Shown here: positions 29,891 through 34,289 of the stretch, piece after piece
How positions within the stretch are numbered: the stretch's first letter is position 1
How the letters are laid out: each line of letters begins with the position of its first letter
Origin: Cyanothece sp. SIO2G6
GTDB taxonomy: Bacteria; Cyanobacteriota; Cyanobacteriia; CAKZMO01
Direction: 5' to 3'
Assembly: GCA_010672345.1 (NCBI GenBank)
Contig: JAAHGY010000012.1
Coordinates: 1 to 34,289 of the forward strand
DNA length: 34,289 nt
Notes under the pieces: generated by a model
What the model was told of the DNA's origin: nothing
The model's database searches: none
Seen by the model: only the letters and a program-made list of their open reading frames with translations
Program-made: the position numbers and the translations under genes

Positions 29891-32800
29891 ATGAGTCAAT
29901 CCGTATCCCAATCTGCTACCAAGTCTGCCGCCAAGCCCACAGCTACGCCAAACTACGCTGAATTGATGAAAAAGGCATTGGTGGAATTGCGCGAAACCAA
30001 GGCCAAGCTCCAGGCATTGGAAGCGAATAAAACTGAGCCGATTGCGATTGTGGGGATGGCCTGTCGCTTTCCCGGTGGGGCCAACAGTGTGGATAAGTTT
30101 TGGCAGTTGCTCACTGAGGGGTTTGATGGGATTTGCGAGATTCCGGGCGATCGCTGGAAGGCCGACGATTACTACGATCCCCAATGGGACAAACCGGGCA
30201 AAATGAAAACTCGTCACGGCGGCTTTGTCGGCCATTTGCGGGAGTTCGATGCCAATTTTTTTGGCATTACTCCCCGTGAAGCCAACGTCCTTGATCCGCA
30301 GCAGCGCTTGCTTCTGGAAGTCACTTGGGAAGCCCTGGAACATGCGGCGATTAATCCTCAAGCATTAGCCAAAAGCTTGACTGGAGTGTTTGTGGGAGTG
30401 GGCAGCAGCGACTATTACCAGTTGCTCGCCCAAGGCGAGGCCGAACAAATTAATCCTTACTACGCCACGGGCAACTCCCACAGCGGCGCAGCGGGACGGA
30501 TTTCCTACATTTTGGGACTGACAGGGCCGAGTATGGCGGTGGATACGGCCTGTTCGTCGTCCTTGGTGACAACCCATTTGGGGGTGGCGAGTCTGCGGAA
30601 TCGAGAATGTGATGTCGCTCTCGTCGGTGGGGTCAACCGCATGATTATGCCGGAGGTCACAGTCAACTTTTCCCAAGCTAATATGCTGGCTGGCGATGGT
30701 CGTTGCAAGACCTTTGATGCCAGTGCTGATGGCTTTAGTCGGGGTGAGGGCTGTGGCATGGTGGTGCTGAAACGGTTATCGGATGCGATCGCCCACCAAG
30801 ACCAAATTTTCGCCGTGGTTCGCGGCAGTGCGGTCAACCAAGATGGTCACACCAGCGGCCTCACGGTGCCCCACGGTCCCTCCCAACAAGATGTCATCCG
30901 CCGCGCTCTGAAAAACAGCGGTCTGCAACCAGCGGATATCAGCTACATTGAAGCCCACGGTACCGGAACCTCCCTGGGTGATCCCATCGAACTGGGGGCA
31001 ATAGGGTCCATTTTTGGCAAAAGTCATTCCGCCCAAAATCCCCTCACCGTCGGTTCCGTCAAAACCAACTTTGGTCATCTGGAAGCCGCCGCCGGAGTCG
31101 CCGGATTGATCAAACTGGCCCTCCAACTGCATCACAAAGCGATCGCCCCCCACATCCACTTCCACAATCCCACCCCCCACGTCGATTGGGCCAACCTGCC
31201 ATTCCAGGTGCCCACCCAAGTCACCCCTTGGCAACCCACCGGGGAACGCATCGGCGGAGTCAGTTCCTTCAGCTTCATCGGTACCAATGCCCACGTCATC
31301 CTAGGGGAAGCTCCCGCGAGTGCCCCCGCAGACTCCACCCCTAAATCCCCTGAAACTCTAGCAAGACCGCTGCATCTGCTCACCCTTTCCGCCAAAACTG
31401 AAGCGGCCCTAGATCAACTAGTCGAGCAATATTGCCAACACCTCACCGCCCATCCCGACCAAAATCTCGCCGATATCTGCCACACTGCTAACACTGGACG
31501 GGCACAATTTAATTACCGCTTGGGAGCGATCGCCACCACCACCGACGACCTGCTCCAAATTCTTGGAAGGAACGAAGAACGAAGAACGAAGAACGAAGAA
31601 CTCCCCCACTCCTCCGCTCCCCCACTCCCCAAGCTTCTCCACTGCCAACTTTCACCCCAAGCCACTCGCCCCAAAATCGCCTTCCTCTTCACAGGCCAAG
31701 GGTCCCAGTACCTCGACATGGGCCGACAACTCTACGAAACCCAACCGTTGTTTCGTCAAACCCTCGATCGCTGCAACGAGATCCTCAAGCACTACCTTGA
31801 TCAGCCCTTATTAGAAATTCTCTATTCTCCAACTTCCCCATCCAAAGCCCAAAATCCAAAACCCAAAATTCAAAATCCAAAACTAGATCAAACTGCTTAT
31901 ACCCAACCCGCCCTCTTTGCCATCGAATACGCCCTGGCTCAACTCTGGATTTCTTGGGGAGCCAAACCTGATGCTGTCATGGGCCACAGCGTTGGTGAAT
32001 ATGTGGCCGCTTGTATTGCCGGAGTCTTCAGTCTAGAAGATGGTTTACGATTAATCGCGGAGCGGGGACGATTGATGCAACAGTTACCAGCCGGGGGCGC
32101 AATGGCCGCGATTATGGCACCGGAATCAGTAGTGAAAGGGGCAATTTCTCGTTGGGAAGGCTACGCCAACGCTCAAGTCTCTGGACCCAACCGCAAGGAA
32201 CACTCACCCAGCATTGCTGCCTACAACGGACCCGAAAATATCATCATTTCCGGAGAGCAAGCGGCGGTCCGATCAATCTGTGAGCTTCTAGAGCAAGATG
32301 ATATTCGCACGGTGCCACTCCAAGTCTCCCACGCTTTCCACTCACCGCTGATGCAGCCCATGTTGAAGCCGTTTGAGACAGTAGCCAACCAAATCCAGTA
32401 CAGTCGCCCCCGCCTACCCCTGATCTCCAACCTGACCGGAGAACGTATTACCCACGAAATCGCCAACGCCGATTATTGGGTCCAGCATGTTAGCCAGCCC
32501 GTCCAGTTTGCAGGCAGCATGGATAAGCTCAAAACCCTAGGCTACAGCGTTTTTCTAGAAATTGGACCAAAACCGACCCTGTTACGCATGGGACAAGCTT
32601 GTCTGCCAGGAAGCGACAATAGCTGGCTCCCCTCTCTCCATCCCAAACAGCAAGACTGGCACCAACTGCTTCACAGTCTTACCCAGCTTTATACTCAGGG
32701 TATTAGCATCAACTGGGATGGATTTGATCAAGGATACGACCGCCAGAAGTTGACTCTCCCCGCCTATCCCTTTCAGCGCAAAACCTATTGGATTAAGCAA

Positions 32801-33991
32801 GACCAAGCAGCACTCACATCAGAAATATTCATACCAGAAGTACTCACCCCAGAAGCATCCACACCAGCAACAGTTGCTGAAAACACGTTATCCATACCAG
32901 AAGCATTCACACCAGAGACAGTCGCTGAAGATACGTCCTTACAAAATGGTGCACCGCCCAGTGTCCCTGATACAGTTCCTCAAGCAACTCTGCCTACGAT
33001 TTCTCCCAATCTTGATCCAGTGCCCCAAGTAACAGGAGAGAATCTGGGTAATGGCGATCGCCCCACCCCAACTTCCCAACCCCCCAAAGTTAACCTCGTC
33101 CTGCAACAAATCAACATCATGGCCCAACAACTGACTGCGCTCCAGCAACGTCGGTTAGCCATACAGAATAGACTGTCCGTTATCCCCCCAACCGCACCCA
33201 CTGTCCCTACCGCCACTGTACCCACTGTGCCCACTGTTGATCCTTCTAAACTAATTGCCTACTACAAGCGCCGACCTGAATCCACTATCCGGCTGTTTTG
33301 TTTACCAGAACTAGGGGGTTCAGCTTTCCTGTTTCGGAATTGGTCCGATCAACTCCCGCCCCAGATCGAAGTCGTGCCCATAGAACTCCCTGGTCGAGGC
33401 GAGGATGAGTCGGAGCAACCCTTTACCTCATTTCTCCCTGTTGTCCAAACCCTAGCTCAAGTTCTCCAACCCTATTTGGATAAGCCCTTTGCCATTTGGG
33501 GTCAAAGCCTCGGAGCCTTGGTTGGATTTGAACTGATTCATCTCTGGCGACAGCAGTATGGCATCGAGCCAGTCCATCTATTTGTGGGAGGAGCTTGGCC
33601 GCCCGTCAAGCTGCTGTCTCGGCTACAGGACATGCGGTCAAAATCGATCGACGAAATGTTGGGCCGCTTTTTATCTATCTTGGATATTCCGCCAGACTTG
33701 GCTAAAAATCAATCCTTAGCAACCCTGGTAGAAACCCGGTTGCGTAACGATATTCCCTTACTACTCAGCTATGAGCAATATTACTCAAACGATCAACTCT
33801 TGAATTGCCCTATTTCCACCTTTGGTGGTTTGCAGGATCGAGAAGTATCAGAAGCCGAACTAAGTCACTGGCAGTCGTACACTCGTAGCCAGTTTGTGCT
33901 TAAAATGGTGCCCGGAGACCATGCGACTTTTACAAAGAAAAACACAGCTTTGATTTTTAGCCGCATTCGACAGATTATCCAAAACGTGTAG
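29891..33991 (+). CDS. PKS4: KS-AT-thioesterase lacking an ACP
   Basis: [46 protein letters not shown]; long Pro/Thr-rich linker; TE LFCLPELGGSAFLFRNW...ELPGRGEDESEQPF...WGQSLGALVGFEL...PGDHATF. No GxDS carrier motif. Track ORF begins 29795; ATG 29891 (MSQSVSQS) is more likely. Confidence 0.92.
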   Translation: MSQSVSQSATKSAAKPTATPNYAELMKKALVELRETKAKLQALEANKTEPIAIVGMACRFPGGANSVDKFWQLLTEGFDGICEIPGDRWKADDYYDPQWDKPGKMKTRHGGFVGHLREFDANFFGITPREANVLDPQQRLLLEVTWEALEHAAINPQALAKSLTGVFVGVGSSDYYQLLAQGEAEQINPYYATGNSHSGAAGRISYILGLTGPSMAVDTACSSSLVTTHLGVASLRNRECDVALVGGVNRMIMPEVTVNFSQANMLAGDGRCKTFDASADGFSRGEGCGMVVLKRLSDAIAHQDQIFAVVRGSAVNQDGHTSGLTVPHGPSQQDVIRRALKNSGLQPADISYIEAHGTGTSLGDPIELGAIGSIFGKSHSAQNPLTVGSVKTNFGHLEAAAGVAGLIKLALQLHHKAIAPHIHFHNPTPHVDWANLPFQVPTQVTPWQPTGERIGGVSSFSFIGTNAHVILGEAPASAPADSTPKSPETLARPLHLLTLSAKTEAALDQLVEQYCQHLTAHPDQNLADICHTANTGRAQFNYRLGAIATTTDDLLQILGRNEERRTKNEELPHSSAPPLPKLLHCQLSPQATRPKIAFLFTGQGSQYLDMGRQLYETQPLFRQTLDRCNEILKHYLDQPLLEILYSPTSPSKAQNPKPKIQNPKLDQTAYTQPALFAIEYALAQLWISWGAKPDAVMGHSVGEYVAACIAGVFSLEDGLRLIAERGRLMQQLPAGGAMAAIMAPESVVKGAISRWEGYANAQVSGPNRKEHSPSIAAYNGPENIIISGEQAAVRSICELLEQDDIRTVPLQVSHAFHSPLMQPMLKPFETVANQIQYSRPRLPLISNLTGERITHEIANADYWVQHVSQPVQFAGSMDKLKTLGYSVFLEIGPKPTLLRMGQACLPGSDNSWLPSLHPKQQDWHQLLHSLTQLYTQGISINWDGFDQGYDRQKLTLPAYPFQRKTYWIKQDQAALTSEIFIPEVLTPEASTPATVAENTLSIPEAFTPETVAEDTSLQNGAPPSVPDTVPQATLPTISPNLDPVPQVTGENLGNGDRPTPTSQPPKVNLVLQQINIMAQQLTALQQRRLAIQNRLSVIPPTAPTVPTATVPTVPTVDPSKLIAYYKRRPESTIRLFCLPELGGSAFLFRNWSDQLPPQIEVVPIELPGRGEDESEQPFTSFLPVVQTLAQVLQPYLDKPFAIWGQSLGALVGFELIHLWRQQYGIEPVHLFVGGAWPPVKLLSRLQDMRSKSIDEMLGRFLSILDIPPDLAKNQSLATLVETRLRNDIPLLLSYEQYYSNDQLLNCPISTFGGLQDREVSEAELSHWQSYTRSQFVLKMVPGDHATFTKKNTALIFSRIRQIIQNV
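31571..31598 (+). repeat. Four perfect copies of AACGAAG in the PKS4 KS-AT linker
   Basis: (aacgaag)x4 followed by ctcccccactcctccgctcccccactcccc; encodes NEERRTKNEELPHSSAPPLP. Confidence 0.95.
31843..31884 (+). repeat. Degenerate CAAAATC-type heptamer array in the PKS4 AT
   Basis: caaagcc caaaatc caaaacc caaaatt caaaatc caaaact. Confidence 0.9.
33270..33960 (+). other. Domain: type II-like (GrsT/RifR-style) thioesterase fused to the PKS4 C-terminus
   Basis: GQSLG nucleophile Ser codon 33506-33508; PGRG(x)n motif; C-terminal PGDHATF His. Confidence 0.85.
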
Positions 33992-34071
33992 CGGTATGTA
34001 ACCTGATTGCCTGATCAAAGTTCTAAGATCTTCATTATTGTAGCTGTAAACACTTTAGTCAGAACAGAGGC

Positions 34072-34106
34072 GTTTTTGTAGGGACACTTCGCGTCCCTAC
34101 AAAAAC
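34072..34106. repeat. 14-bp perfect hairpin downstream of PKS4 (possible terminator/repeat)
   Basis: gtttttgtagggac-acttcgc-gtccctacaaaaac. Confidence 0.85.
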
Positions 34107-34203
34107 CTCCTAATCAATGTGACTGTCTCCTTCAGTAACAAGGGTCAGCCACAGAAATACGTAAACCAAAACCGCTTTAGCCCAATGGCTCTGACATAAG
34201 GGT

Positions 34204-34220
34204 GGTGGGCAGTGCCCACC
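34204..34220. repeat. Short hairpin ggtgggca-g-tgcccacc
   Basis: Perfect 8-bp arms with 1-nt centre; same GGGC/GCCC core as the other hairpins. Confidence 0.6.
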
Positions 34221-34289
34221 CTACGGTATATCAGCACTTTCAGCGATCGCAGTTTGCTTATGTCAGTGCCATTGCACTTTAGCCTACCT

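Noticed and set aside
1-34289. CRISPR arrays, tRNA or rRNA genes
   Set aside because: Tandem repeats present are short heptamers/15-18-mers without spacers; no tRNA cloverleaf or rRNA sequence recognised.

Overview
The window is a GC-balanced, HIP1-rich (GCGATCGC) cyanobacterial locus filled almost entirely by a hybrid fatty-acyl / type I PKS / NRPS cluster. On the minus strand (4722->1, running off the left edge) is an ACP-aminotransferase-luciferase-like monooxygenase-condensation megasynthase, the arrangement that makes a 3-amino-2-hydroxy acyl unit in microginin/puwainaphycin-type pathways. Divergently, on the plus strand, are a FAAL, two tandem membrane desaturases, a small HTH-like ORF, a free-standing ACP (JamABC-like logic) and four PKS proteins: PKS1 = KS-AT-(acyl-CoA dehydrogenase)-ACP, with both KS catalytic His and the AT Ser lost; PKS2 = KS-AT-DH-KR-ACP; PKS3 = KS-AT-DH-cMT-KR-ACP; PKS4 = KS-AT-TE with no ACP. 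The two most interesting points are (1) PKS1, which reads as a non-elongating 'desaturation platform' built from a dead condensing module, and (2) a module apparently split across the two ends of the window: PKS4 supplies KS-AT without ACP, while the divergent gene starts with an orphan ACP followed by the AMT and MO that would act on its beta-keto product. The cluster also carries in-frame heptanucleotide repeats inside AT regions and a family of related hairpins between transcription units. Everything is from reading the sequence; no searches were run.
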